NCBI RefSeq assembly: GCF_900108855.1
Contig: NZ_FNXY01000011.1
Coordinates: 1-64,000 of the forward strand
Direction of reading: 5' to 3'
DNA: 64,000 bases
Origin: Dyadobacter koreensis
Lineage (GTDB): Bacteria; Bacteroidota; Bacteroidia; Cytophagales; Spirosomataceae
Under the pieces are notes generated by a model that did not search any database, had not been told where the DNA came from, and saw only the letters and a list, made by a program, of their open reading frames with translations. Of this stretch, positions 1 through 8,443 are shown piece by piece; within the stretch, counting starts at the first letter, position 1, and every line of letters begins with the position of its first letter. The translations under genes and the position numbers were made by a program.

Positions 1-92
1 TGTTCACCTCTTCCCATCCCGAACAGAGAAGTTAAGCCCGGAACCGCCGATGATACTTGGGTCAAACCTGGTAAAGTAGGTAGCCGCCACAA
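1..92 (+). rRNA. rrf: 5S ribosomal RNA, 3' part
   Basis: The window opens inside a 5S rRNA. The conserved loop-A/helix-III stretch (cccgaacagagaagttaag) lies at 19-37, and the 3' half ends in the typical gtaggtagccgccac run at 76-90. The 5' end lies before the window, so a 16S-23S-5S operon should lie upstream. The exact 3' end is estimated; a strong terminator follows within about 15 bases. Confidence 0.9.
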
Positions 93-105
93 TACTATTA
101 ATTTC

Positions 106-137
106 AATCCCATCTTCTTAAAAGATGGGATTTTTTT
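106..137 (+). terminator. Rho-independent terminator of the rRNA operon
   Basis: An 11-base perfect stem (aatcccatctt / aagatgggatt) with a 4-base loop is followed by a run of T. It lies just behind the 5S rRNA and would end the rRNA transcript. Confidence 0.85.
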
Positions 138-144
138 GGTTCGT

Positions 145-236
145 GGGCACCGCTTCCGAGACGCTTAGCCCCAGTAGTACCCCACCTCGGCACGAACAGA
201 GAAGTTAATTCGGGCAGCGTAGGTATCCGCCACAAT
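145..236 (+). pseudogene. Decayed 5S rRNA fragment
   Basis: Positions 193-208 repeat the 5S core cgaacagagaagttaa, and 216-234 repeat the 3' end (gcgtaggtatccgccac). About 30-40 bases that separate these blocks in the intact copy at 1-92 are missing. The part before 193 is recognisable only loosely. It cannot form a normal 5S and is read as a relic of a tandem 5S duplication. It has its own downstream terminator. Confidence 0.7.
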
Positions 237-250
237 ATTATTATAAATTA

Positions 251-281
251 AAGGACCATCCCGAAAGGAGGGTCTTTTTTT
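251..281 (+). terminator. Second rho-independent terminator
   Basis: A hairpin (gaccatccc / ggagggtc, imperfect) is followed by seven T. It sits behind the decayed 5S copy in the same relative place as the terminator at 106-137, as expected if 5S plus terminator was duplicated. A perfect 12-base palindrome (tgatcatgatca) starts at 281. Confidence 0.7.
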
Positions 282-432
282 GATCATGATCATCTCTTTC
301 CTAGCTACAATCATGATTACCGCCTAGTCGTCTTAGGTCTGCGCACGGCGGTCAAATCCGGGCAGTCTGCCCGCTAAATAAGACTGGTGAACAAAAACCT
401 GTGGAGAAGCGGAAAAAATGCCGGGATCAAAA

Positions 433-1760
433 TTAAGTGTTGTGTACTAACCTGGAATAAGCATAAAAATGAGCTAGACAAAAGATGAATTCAACATTAC
501 AAAACCCTGTAAACTGACTTCTAAATGCTTTGATCTTCGCATTGAAAGATTCTGCCGAAGTATTGGTATTTCCGTTATACAAATAATTAACTACCTTTTA
601 AAACAGTCTCGATGCACCTGAGAACGGTATAGAATGGCTCAAAACCATTTTGCAAGCCCTGTTAGTCCATAAATCTTGTCAGTCGCATTAGTAAAGATAT
701 TACTAAGTTTTTGTGCCAGATCATATGCTTTTTTTGGTCAGGGAACCGCTCAGAAATCAATTGTGCTCTTTTTTTGATTATCCGTTTAATATCTGGCTTT
801 TGTAACGTACATATCTGCTCTGTGCCAAGAATTGTTTAAAGCTGTCTCTGTTTGGCAATCTCTCTACTAAATATTCAGTCTCCGCGGATTTAGCCTAATC
901 AATAGTATAATTTTCTTGAGCGAGTGCTTCCCGACAAAGTTTATTCGCATTTGTGATAAGACATCGATTGCTAATTGCTGTATATGGAAACCGTCGGTTA
1001 GCACGTATCACCCATAAGAAAATAACGGTGATCATTTTCGCGGGGCCCACGCCACACTACCAGCAATATCCAGGGTGATTTCAGTCAATTTTTGCTTTGG
1101 GGTTTGGGAATTTTATGGATAATGCAATAACCGTTTTGGCTTTGGTGCATGCTACGATTGGTACTATATTTCCAATTGCCCTTTGCAGTATTAATGGTAA
1201 GAATTGTATAGAGCTCACCTCGAATAGGCTAGTTTTATAAATTGGTAAACAGGGCCCAAATTCTTGCGATAAAAAAAGCCATTATTTTGCATGTCTCGTT
1301 GATTCCAGACTTTAAATCAGCTCTGAAGATTACAGTAATGGCGTAGCAAATTCTTACCATCAACGCCATAAATGCCGCCGATACTCAAAAAATCATTAGC
1401 CCTGATATCCACCAATCGCTTCTAAAAAGCGGAAAACTCACTCGTCGTCTGCGTTCCTTTAGCTAATTAATGCCAATCTCTGTATTCTACTTTACTGCCT
1501 TGGCTTTCAGTCACCTACGGCATTTGATTTGAAGGAATACTTTGTATACTCGAAGCGGGAAGTCTTGCAGTCTAATGGTTGGAGAATATTCTCTTGAGCG
1601 TAAGCCTGCTTTTCTTGGACCGTCTTCTGAGTAATTTTTCTCTTCCAGATAGATGTGATATCGTCCCACTGACTTCCACGTCAGTCAACAAGTAATTCTC
1701 AATTATGAACTTAGATAAGATTAAATCAATAAGCGGTAAGAAACGCTCAAAAACATTTAG
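433..1760 (-). pseudogene. Decayed ISAon1-like (ISL3-type) insertion sequence transposase
   Basis: No intact frame remains, but the minus strand carries ordered fragments of the two-ORF transposase of ISAon1-type elements. Near 1600-1760 there is an N-terminal ORF fragment (HLYLEEKN, then a QDFPLR-like block). Near 1030-1110 is an EITLDIAGSVAW-like DDE block. At about 620-770 is KAYDLAQKLSNIF followed by IYGLTGLAKWF. At about 433-580 is the C-terminal block NTSAESFNAKIKAFRSQF, closing with a stop at 433-435. Many frameshifts and stops separate the blocks, so the element is long dead. No terminal inverted repeats could be assigned. Sequence 282-432 holds nothing recognisable. Confidence 0.75.
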
Positions 1761-1876
1761 GTTTGATTAAAAATACAAATCTAAATAATACAACAGGATC
1801 CAGAAATTTTTATTTGATCGAAAGAAGATGCTTAGATTAATATGTGTTTGATTATTTTGAAGAACTATTCTAAATA

Positions 1877-1911
1877 AAAAAAACCTGTTTAATTTAATTA
1901 AACAGGTTTTT
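1877..1911 (-). terminator. Terminator downstream of the tRNA-Asp pair
   Basis: An inverted repeat (aaacctgtttaa / ttaaacaggttt) is flanked by A on the left and T on the right, so it can work on both strands. On the minus strand it lies just downstream of the two tRNA genes. Confidence 0.8.
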
Positions 1912-1925
1912 AATAATGTAATCTG

Positions 1926-1999
1926 CGGTCTGGACGGGACTCGAACCCGCGACCCCATGCGTGACAGGCATGTATTCTAACCAACTGAACTACCAAACC
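1926..1999 (-). tRNA. tRNA-Asp (GTC), copy 2 of tandem pair
   Basis: The reverse complement folds as a cloverleaf of 74 bases. It has acceptor stem GGTTTGG/CCAGACC, D-arm, anticodon loop with GTC between CT and AC, T-arm with GGTTCGAGTCC, and discriminator G. CCA is not encoded. The sequence is identical through the cloverleaf to the copy at 2028-2101, from which it is separated by 28 bases. Both are probably one transcript ending at the terminator at 1877-1911. Confidence 0.93.
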
Positions 2000-2027
2000 A
2001 ATAGCTTCAATCTTTCAATAAACTTGG

Positions 2028-2101
2028 CGGTCTGGACGGGACTCGAACCCGCGACCCCATGCGTGACAGGCATGTATTCTAACCAACTGAACTACCAAAC
2101 C
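2028..2101 (-). tRNA. tRNA-Asp (GTC), copy 1 of tandem pair
   Basis: Same cloverleaf as the neighbouring copy: acceptor GGTTTGG/CCAGACC, anticodon GTC, TpsiC arm GGTTCGAGTCC, 74 bases without CCA. It is the promoter-proximal copy on the minus strand. A plus-strand open frame crossing both tRNAs is only a by-product of the repeated sequence. Confidence 0.93.
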
Positions 2102-2261
2102 AAGTTATTTTCCCCCGTCGTTCCGGGTTATTGTGGTGCAAAACTAGTATTATTATTCTTGAATACAATACTTGATGCAAATAAAATGTTAGTTAATTTG
2201 CAAATAAATTTTCAAAAAACCAAATTCATTCTGGCTATCAAATAGTTGTAAATAAAAAAAA

Positions 2262-3362
2262 ATGACAAAAATAAAGCAGATCACACAACAACTTGAAAAA
2301 CTAGCGCCCATTTCTTACCAGGAAAGTTATGATAATGCCGGATTAATCGTGGGAAATTCTGAAACAGAGGTTACGGGAGTCCTTTTTTCGCTCGACGTAA
2401 CCGAAGCTGTAGTTGCCGAAGCCATTGAAAGAAACTGTAATCTCATTGTTGCACATCACCCAATTGTTTTTAAAGGGTTGAAAAAACTGAACGGAAGCAA
2501 TTATGTAGAACGGACTGTGATCAAAGCCATAAAGAGTGATATTGCGATCTATGCAATTCACACGAACCTCGATCATGTTGTGCAGGGGGTTAACTGGAAA
2601 ATTGCGGAAAAATTGGAACTGAAGAATGTTAAGATATTAGCTCCTAAAAAACAACTACTTGCTAAACTGACGTTTTTTGTCCCCGTTGCAAATTCTCAGG
2701 AAGTACTGAACGCACTTTTTGATGCAGGAGCGGGAGAGATCGGAAATTATAAAAATTGCAGTTTCAGGACGGAAGGAACGGGAACATTCCTGCCAGGTGA
2801 AACTGCAAATCCTGTGACCGGATCTCGAGGAATAAAGGAGGAAGTTTTTGAACACCGCCTTGAAGTTATGTTTCCTTCCTACCTAGAAACGCCTATCCTG
2901 GCTGCTTTAAAAGCAAATCATCCTTATGAAGAAGTAGCTTATTATCTTCAGTCACTAGAAAATGAAAATCAGGAGATTGGAGCCGGCGCTGTCGGGGAAT
3001 TGCAGGAGCCAATGGAACCACAAGATTTTTTAGGTTTTGTGAAAGAGCGTATGCAAGCTTCTTTGATCAAACATACGATACCTTTAAGTAAAAAAATTCA
3101 GCGTGTAGCAGTCTGCGGAGGCGCAGGAAGTTTTCTGTTATCAGACGCAATTCGCGCCAAAGCAGACGTTTTTATAACGGCAGATTATAAATATCATGAA
3201 TTTTTTGACGCCGATAATCGCATAATGATCTGTGATATCGGGCATTTTGAGAGCGAAGTATTTACGAAAGATTTATTATACAACTATTTATCAGGAATTT
3301 TTAGTAATTTCGCACTCTGTTTGTCAGAAGTCAATACGAATCCGGTGCGATATTTTGTTTAA
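2262..3362 (+). CDS. Nif3-like dinuclear metal centre hexameric protein
   Basis: A 366-residue member of the NIF3/YbgI/YqfO family, cytoplasmic and toroidal in known structures, with a two-metal site; the biological role is still poorly defined (in some members linked to GTP cyclohydrolase-like chemistry). Visible family motifs are the metal-binding AHHPIVF near residue 65, HTNLD near residue 100, and the C-terminal GHFESE near residue 327. Between the two NIF3 halves (about 130-240) lies the PII-like insert typical of the long YqfO-type members. It starts just after the tRNA region and is followed at 104 bases by the zinc-ribbon coiled-coil gene, a common neighbour in Bacteroidetes. Confidence 0.93.
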   Translation: MTKIKQITQQLEKLAPISYQESYDNAGLIVGNSETEVTGVLFSLDVTEAVVAEAIERNCNLIVAHHPIVFKGLKKLNGSNYVERTVIKAIKSDIAIYAIHTNLDHVVQGVNWKIAEKLELKNVKILAPKKQLLAKLTFFVPVANSQEVLNALFDAGAGEIGNYKNCSFRTEGTGTFLPGETANPVTGSRGIKEEVFEHRLEVMFPSYLETPILAALKANHPYEEVAYYLQSLENENQEIGAGAVGELQEPMEPQDFLGFVKERMQASLIKHTIPLSKKIQRVAVCGGAGSFLLSDAIRAKADVFITADYKYHEFFDADNRIMICDIGHFESEVFTKDLLYNYLSGIFSNFALCLSEVNTNPVRYFV

Positions 3363-3466
3363 AAACTGTTTTTTAGACAATCAAGTACAGGACAAGTAGA
3401 ATGAAGAGATTCAGTTTAAGTCCCACTCATATAATACGCATTGAAACAAGTCCATTAAAGACATAC

Positions 3467-4213
3467 ATGGAAAACACAATCGCACAAAAATTAGACGCTC
3501 TCCTGAAACTTCAGGAAATTGATTCAAGCCTGGACGAAATCAGAAAAACCCGTGGCGATCTTCCTGAGGAAGTGAGAGATCTGGAAGACGAAATCATCGG
3601 TTTTGAAACGAGAATAGGAAAATTCAAAAGCGAAATCGCTGCTTTAAATAGCGAAATTGACAACTTCAAAGGCGCTCAAAAAGATGGTGAAAAACTGATC
3701 AAAAAATACAAAGATCAGCAAATGAACGTTCGCAACAACCGCGAATACGATGCCATCACAAAAGAAATCGAATTGCAGGAACTTGATATGCAATTGGCTG
3801 ACAAGAAAATCAACGAAGCCAAAGCGCGTATCAGATTGATTGAAGATGATGCAAATCGTGCAGAATCTACTTTGAATGAAAGAAACGAAGATTTGAAAGC
3901 CAAAAAAGGCGAACTTTCTTTGATCACAAGCGAAAGCGAAGCTGAAGAAAAAGCACTTTTAGGCGAACGTGAAAAGCATATTAAAAAAATCGAAGAGCGT
4001 TTGTTGAAATCTTATCAGAAAATTCGTGATAACTCAATGAACGGCTTGGCAGTAGTGCATGTGTCCCGCGGTGCTTGCGGAGGATGTTTTAGCATCGTTC
4101 CACCACAAAGGCAGGCGGATATTCGTGAACGTAAAAAACTGATCGTTTGCGAACATTGCGGAAGAATTTTAGCTGACGTAGAAAGCGTTGAACCAGTTCA
4201 CCAACGTCGTTAA
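3467..4213 (+). CDS. Coiled-coil protein with C4-type zinc ribbon
   Basis: About 248 residues if started at ATG 3467 (MENTIAQKLDALLKLQEID), which is where the conserved part begins; an upstream ATG at 3401 would add 22 unlike residues. Residues about 10-170 are a highly charged continuous coiled coil. The C-terminus carries a zinc ribbon (CGGC near residue 210, CEHC near residue 230) followed by a short tail. Proteins of this type are conserved in Bacteroidetes and chlamydiae, often beside nif3. The biochemical role is not established; binding of nucleic acid or a partner through the ribbon is inference. Confidence 0.88.
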   Translation: MENTIAQKLDALLKLQEIDSSLDEIRKTRGDLPEEVRDLEDEIIGFETRIGKFKSEIAALNSEIDNFKGAQKDGEKLIKKYKDQQMNVRNNREYDAITKEIELQELDMQLADKKINEAKARIRLIEDDANRAESTLNERNEDLKAKKGELSLITSESEAEEKALLGEREKHIKKIEERLLKSYQKIRDNSMNGLAVVHVSRGACGGCFSIVPPQRQADIRERKKLIVCEHCGRILADVESVEPVHQRR

Positions 4214-4237
4214 GCTTTAAAAATATTTTTGATAAAA

Positions 4238-4266
4238 GGGTTGTCTTGGGTAAGGCAACCTTTTTA
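4238..4266 (+). terminator. Rho-independent terminator after zinc-ribbon gene
   Basis: The stem ggttgtctt / aaggcaacc with a short GGGT loop is followed by TTTTTATTTTT, 25 bases behind the stop codon at 4213. Confidence 0.85.
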
Positions 4267-4455
4267 TTTTTATTCGGATGTAGGCCTTTATTTTGTTTGA
4301 GGCAAGCTTTTAACATTTGCCCGACTCGAATTTATTTAAGCCTTCTAACCTAACCCGGAATTGAATTCCTAAAAATTCTGTGCTTAAATTTGTGGTCGCT
4401 ATCCTGGACCTTCCGGTATCTGCGGTGCAATAGTATTAACCATCGGCAACTCCCA

Positions 4456-5955
4456 TTGAAAATTTCACGCTTTTTAATAGCCATCTTACTTCTGATTACA
4501 CTGCAAACCAAGGCAGATGACGCAATCAATGACGTAATTTTTACACAAAAACTACAACGTGCCTATTTTGATATTCAGAAATTAAAACTTGAATCTGCGC
4601 GTGCATTAATTGAGGAGGAAAGAAAAATAAATCCTGCCAACGGACTTATTCAGTACCTTGACAACTATGCTGATCTTCATTACCTGTTGATCAGCGAGGA
4701 TAAAAAAGCATTTAAGGCCTGGAGCGAGCGGGAAGATTTAAGGCTCGCCGCACTGGCAAAACTCCCAAATACATCACCTTACAAACGTTTTTTTCAAGCT
4801 GAGATCCGGCTTCACTGGGCTTTTATCAAAATGAAGTTTGGTAATGAAGGTGGTGCATCCTGGGATGTTATAAAAGCTTATCGTATCGCTGAAGAAAACA
4901 AAAAACGTTTTCCAACTTTCAGACCGACTTTAAAAACGTTAGGTCTGCTGCATGTGCTTATTGGCTCGGTACCTGATAATTATACCTGGGTGACAAAAAT
5001 TCTTGGATTAAAAGGAAATATAAAACAGGGAATCGAAGAGATTCAGCTGGTTCAGCGTGAGGAGCCATTCTTCCAGCAGGAAACCCAGCTTATTGATCTT
5101 TTGCTGCATGCCTATACTTTACAACTGAGTGATGAGCAGCGTGCTCTATTGAAACAATTACCTAAAAATCAACCGGACAATCTGTTGCTTCATTTCTTTG
5201 CGACTACGATTCTGATGAAAGAAGGCAGAAGTGAAGAAGCTCTCCATTTCCTGAATCACGGACCTAGTGGCGATGAATATATCGACTTCCCTTTTCTTGA
5301 TTATTTAAGAGGAGAAATCGCACTTCAAAAAGGAAAATACGACATCGCATATTTCTTCTACAATAAGTTCCAGAAAAGATATAAGGGCTTTAATTATATC
5401 AAAGACAGTAATTTGAAACTTTTTATGAGCCGATGGCTGGCCAATCGTGATGCAGATGCGGCCCAATATATGAAGCTGGCCGCCACGACAGGTAGTACAA
5501 TCATTGAAGGTGATAAATTTGCTTTAAGACTGGCGGATGAATATGAAGACGGCAGGCTTTTGCCTGAACAGAAAATTCTCTATAAAGCCCGTTATTCAAC
5601 CGATGGAGGATATTTGCCGGAGGCTTGGGACTTTATTGATAACTATACGGAAAAGTCTTTCACTACCATAAGTGACAAAGCCGAACTGAACTACAGAAAA
5701 GGCAGAATTCTGCAAAAGATGGACCAAATTGAGAGATGTATACCGTATTATGACCGCGCGATCTTTTTGACGCAAAATACTTCATTTACTTTTGGGCCTT
5801 CTGCTGCGCTTCAAATGGGCTATATCATGCGTGACAAAAAACAGAATTCTGTTGCCGTAAATTATTTCAAAAAGGCGATGGCTTACAAAAAACATGAGTA
5901 CAAAAATAGCATAGATAATAAAGCCAAGGCTGCATTGACTGAGTTGGGCCAGTAA
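4456..5955 (+). CDS. Exported TPR-repeat protein of unknown function
   Basis: The frame is open from TTG 4390, but the signal peptide (KISRFLIAILLLITLQTKA) begins right after a TTG at 4456, so that start is preferred; neither start has a clear ribosome site. The roughly 500-residue product is alpha-helical with TPR-like repeats: paired helices around residues 35-120, 200-330 and 400-495, with the pattern Y.A...Y.KA in the last one. It is probably periplasmic or surface associated. Such proteins usually scaffold envelope complexes; no specific partner can be named. A 52-base gap separates it from radC. Confidence 0.75.
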   Translation: MKISRFLIAILLLITLQTKADDAINDVIFTQKLQRAYFDIQKLKLESARALIEEERKINPANGLIQYLDNYADLHYLLISEDKKAFKAWSEREDLRLAALAKLPNTSPYKRFFQAEIRLHWAFIKMKFGNEGGASWDVIKAYRIAEENKKRFPTFRPTLKTLGLLHVLIGSVPDNYTWVTKILGLKGNIKQGIEEIQLVQREEPFFQQETQLIDLLLHAYTLQLSDEQRALLKQLPKNQPDNLLLHFFATTILMKEGRSEEALHFLNHGPSGDEYIDFPFLDYLRGEIALQKGKYDIAYFFYNKFQKRYKGFNYIKDSNLKLFMSRWLANRDADAAQYMKLAATTGSTIIEGDKFALRLADEYEDGRLLPEQKILYKARYSTDGGYLPEAWDFIDNYTEKSFTTISDKAELNYRKGRILQKMDQIERCIPYYDRAIFLTQNTSFTFGPSAALQMGYIMRDKKQNSVAVNYFKKAMAYKKHEYKNSIDNKAKAALTELGQ

Positions 5956-6007
5956 AACTTCTCTCATTACTTATTTTCTTTTTAACGTCATAGGAATAAA
6001 AAGTCCT

Positions 6008-6712
6008 ATGTCAGAAGACAATTCTTACAACCCAAGAAAAATATTAAGCTGGGCAGAGGAGGATCGCCCGCGCGAGAAACTTCTGCTGAAAGGCAGAGCT
6101 GCGTTGTCCGACGCTGAATTGATTGCTATTCTAATTGGCTCGGGCACAGTTTCACTTTCCGCTGTCGATGTTGCCAAAGGGATTATGAATTCTGTCAATA
6201 ACAATATCAGCGAACTTGCGCGTCAGGGTGTTAAGGAGCTCATGAAAAATAAGGGTATCGGCGAAGCCAAGGCCATTACCATCATCGCGGCATTAGAACT
6301 CGGGCGTCGAAGAACAGATTTGATAGATAATCAAAAGAGGCATATTAAATCTTCACATGATATCTATGCCGAAATGAAGCAGCATTTAATGGACAAAGCC
6401 CATGAAGAATTTTGGATTGTACTTCTTAATCGGGCAAATGACGTAATTAAATCGATGGCGGTCAGTGTTGGTGGAATTTCAGGAACGGTTTGCGACCCTA
6501 AAATGGTTTTTAATTATGCGTTGGAATACAAAGCGAGCGGTATCGTGCTCGTTCACAATCACCCGTCAGGTCAGTTAAAAGCCAGTCTGGCCGATATCAG
6601 CCTGACCGCTCAACTGAAAGCAGCAGGGCAGGTACTGGATCTCCCTATTCTCGATCACGTTATTTTTACTGATAAAGGATTTTTAAGTTTTGTAGATGAC
6701 GGTATTTTCTGA
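6008..6712 (+). CDS. radC: RadC family JAB-domain protein
   Basis: A 234-residue full-length RadC. The N-terminal helix-hairpin-helix region (residues 10-100) contains the family signature RPREKLL and GIGEAKA. The C-terminal MPN/JAB1 domain carries the metal motif HNHPSG followed by S..D at residues about 178-192. Despite its name, a direct DNA repair role for RadC is not firmly shown; a nuclease or deubiquitinase-like metalloprotein fold is known. It is convergent with the lipoprotein gene at 6714, with stop codons one base apart and no visible terminator between them. Confidence 0.95.
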   Translation: MSEDNSYNPRKILSWAEEDRPREKLLLKGRAALSDAELIAILIGSGTVSLSAVDVAKGIMNSVNNNISELARQGVKELMKNKGIGEAKAITIIAALELGRRRTDLIDNQKRHIKSSHDIYAEMKQHLMDKAHEEFWIVLLNRANDVIKSMAVSVGGISGTVCDPKMVFNYALEYKASGIVLVHNHPSGQLKASLADISLTAQLKAAGQVLDLPILDHVIFTDKGFLSFVDDGIF

Positions 6713-6713
6713 T

Positions 6714-7517
6714 CTAAAAGATGAGCTCTTTTTTAACAATGCCTTCCAGCTCACTGTACGGAATTGTAAATGAAATATCTCCCCTTGCATAAGCAGCAAT
6801 TTCGTAAGGATTGTAATAAAAAAAGATACCTTCCTTTGTAAAAGCATAGTTGGCTGGCAGGGAAAATTTATGGTTCGATAAAAAATATCCGGCACCTTCC
6901 AGATTGGTGGTGTCAGCAAGATTTTCCAGTTTTCTGAACGCTTTTTCAACCTTGTTCAGCAAGGCGACAGTATCAGACACAAATGCTTTACTATTTTTCT
7001 CCTGTCCTGTTTTCGCATCAAAAATATAGTAAGACCGGAAACTATTTGGATGCGCCCCACCCAGAAAGGCGTAGTGGTCGAACTGGTATTGGATAATTTT
7101 CGGGGAAGTCATGACTGTATCTCCCTTCAGTTCGATTTCCCAGCATCCGGGAGCCTCAGGAAAATCAGCTTTGAATTTTTTATAGTTGTTATTAAAAATT
7201 GCAAATGCAGATTCTACGGTTTTGTCCGATCCGGGTTTGGGAGGATTGCCACTTAAATCAGCATTATCGTTTATTCTGTCAATGATTTTTTTGTCAAGGA
7301 AAGAATGGATTTCAGAATAAAGCGAATCTGTGGCTACGGGCTCCCATACATTGACTTTTAAACTCACACCGCCACTTATTGTATCACATTTCCCTAAGTC
7401 AATATTGTTGAATTTTCCATCCCTTTTTATCGTAACTACCTCCTCTTTTTTCGAGGACGGTGTACAAGAAGTATAAAAAACAACGGCTAGTAATGAGAAA
7501 AAGTGAGAAACGCGCAT
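6714..7517 (-). CDS. Lipoprotein with RsiV-like DUF3298 domain
   Basis: 267 residues, starting with a lipoprotein signal whose lipobox ends at FYTSC (Cys18). A DUF4163-like N-terminal half (residues about 45-120, SGGVSLKVNVWEP) is followed by a DUF3298-like half (about 140-255, YQFDHYAFLGGAHPNSF and FTKEGIFFYYNPYEIAAYARG). In Bacillus RsiV this fold binds lysozyme, but there the domain sits on an anti-sigma factor; here no anti-sigma segment is seen. The role in envelope sensing or inhibitor binding is inference. Confidence 0.82.
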   Translation of the reverse strand: MRVSHFFSLLAVVFYTSCTPSSKKEEVVTIKRDGKFNNIDLGKCDTISGGVSLKVNVWEPVATDSLYSEIHSFLDKKIIDRINDNADLSGNPPKPGSDKTVESAFAIFNNNYKKFKADFPEAPGCWEIELKGDTVMTSPKIIQYQFDHYAFLGGAHPNSFRSYYIFDAKTGQEKNSKAFVSDTVALLNKVEKAFRKLENLADTTNLEGAGYFLSNHKFSLPANYAFTKEGIFFYYNPYEIAAYARGDISFTIPYSELEGIVKKELIF

Positions 7518-7546
7518 GAGATTTGAGGTTGATGAAGTAAAAATTT

Positions 7547-7595
7547 AAAAAAGGCATAAGCATTAAGCCACGAATGCAGGCTTAAAACTTATGCC
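7547..7595 (-). terminator. Strong nested hairpin terminator of the LytTR regulator gene
   Basis: Outer arms ggcataag/cttatgcc and inner arms ttaagcc/ggcttaa form one long stem. On the minus strand it is followed by TTTTTT. It lies 10 bases past the stop of the regulator at 7605 and separates it from the lipoprotein gene. Confidence 0.85.
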
Positions 7596-7604
7596 AATGT
7601 TATG

Positions 7605-8339
7605 TTAAAGACTCATTAATTCCTTGAAACGGATTGCCTGACGGCGGGAAATTTCAATTTTGTCTCCTCCCTGAAGCGTTACCAAAAGCCCTCCGCTAAA
7701 CCAGGGCTCTATTTTTTCAATCCAGTGCAAATTTATGATATGCTTACGATTTGCCCTGAAATATGTTCCCGGGTCAAGTCTTTCTTCCAGATTGTTAAGC
7801 GATTTTAATACCAATGGTTTCTGATCATCGAAATGCAGACGCACATAATTTCCCATCGATTCAAACAAGCGGATTTTTCCAAGTTTCACAAACCAGCATT
7901 TTTCACCATCCTTAACAAAAACCTGATCGTTTTCGCCGAGAATTTTTTCAATACGTTCGTTATTTGCAGTCGATACTTCCGGCAGGGCCTGATTTTCCTC
8001 AATACGATGGATCGTCTCTTTCAGACGGTCGTTGTCAATTGGTTTCAATAAATAATCAAGCGCATTATATTCGAATGCTTTAATAGCATATTCATCATAC
8101 GCCGTTGTAAAAATCACTTCCGGAGTTTTTCCTTCAATAGAAGATAAAAGTTCGAAACCATTTTTACCAGGCATTTGAATATCCAGAAATAGCAATTCGG
8201 GCTGCAGCTCGTCGATCATCACCAGCGCTTCCTCCGCGTTGGCAGCTTCTCCGATGATTTCAATTTTTGTATACGGTTCAAGTAATCTTTTCAGTTCATT
8301 TCTTGCTAGGCGTTCATCATCAACAATAAGCGTTCTCAT
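7605..8339 (-). CDS. LytTR-family response regulator
   Basis: 244 residues. A receiver domain (1-120) has acidic pocket D7/D8, phospho-acceptor D53 in LFLDIQMPG, T84-A85 in FTTAYDEYA, and K102 in LLKPI. A C-terminal LytTR DNA-binding domain (about 140-242) has the signature motif FRANRKHIINL. Such regulators bind direct repeats as dimers. The partner is the LytS-type kinase gene upstream (8444-9496), with 104 bases between them. The target genes are not evident from the sequence. Confidence 0.95.
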   Translation of the reverse strand: MRTLIVDDERLARNELKRLLEPYTKIEIIGEAANAEEALVMIDELQPELLFLDIQMPGKNGFELLSSIEGKTPEVIFTTAYDEYAIKAFEYNALDYLLKPIDNDRLKETIHRIEENQALPEVSTANNERIEKILGENDQVFVKDGEKCWFVKLGKIRLFESMGNYVRLHFDDQKPLVLKSLNNLEERLDPGTYFRANRKHIINLHWIEKIEPWFSGGLLVTLQGGDKIEISRRQAIRFKELMSL

Positions 8340-8443
8340 GGCGGTTTTCGGGGATTATTTTATAAAATAAGATCTTGAATCGTTACTTGATTTTAACAAT
8401 CGGTGACTTGCAAAGATAGTTTTCTTCTTACGTTAAAGCCAAA

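Noticed and set aside
1961..2245. 94-residue plus-strand frame with an internal repeat
   Set aside because: It reads across the two tRNA-Asp genes in antisense; the repeat is the duplicated tRNA.
3401..3466. Longer N-terminus of the zinc-ribbon protein
   Set aside because: The 22 extra residues do not fit the coiled-coil start; ATG 3467 begins the conserved part.
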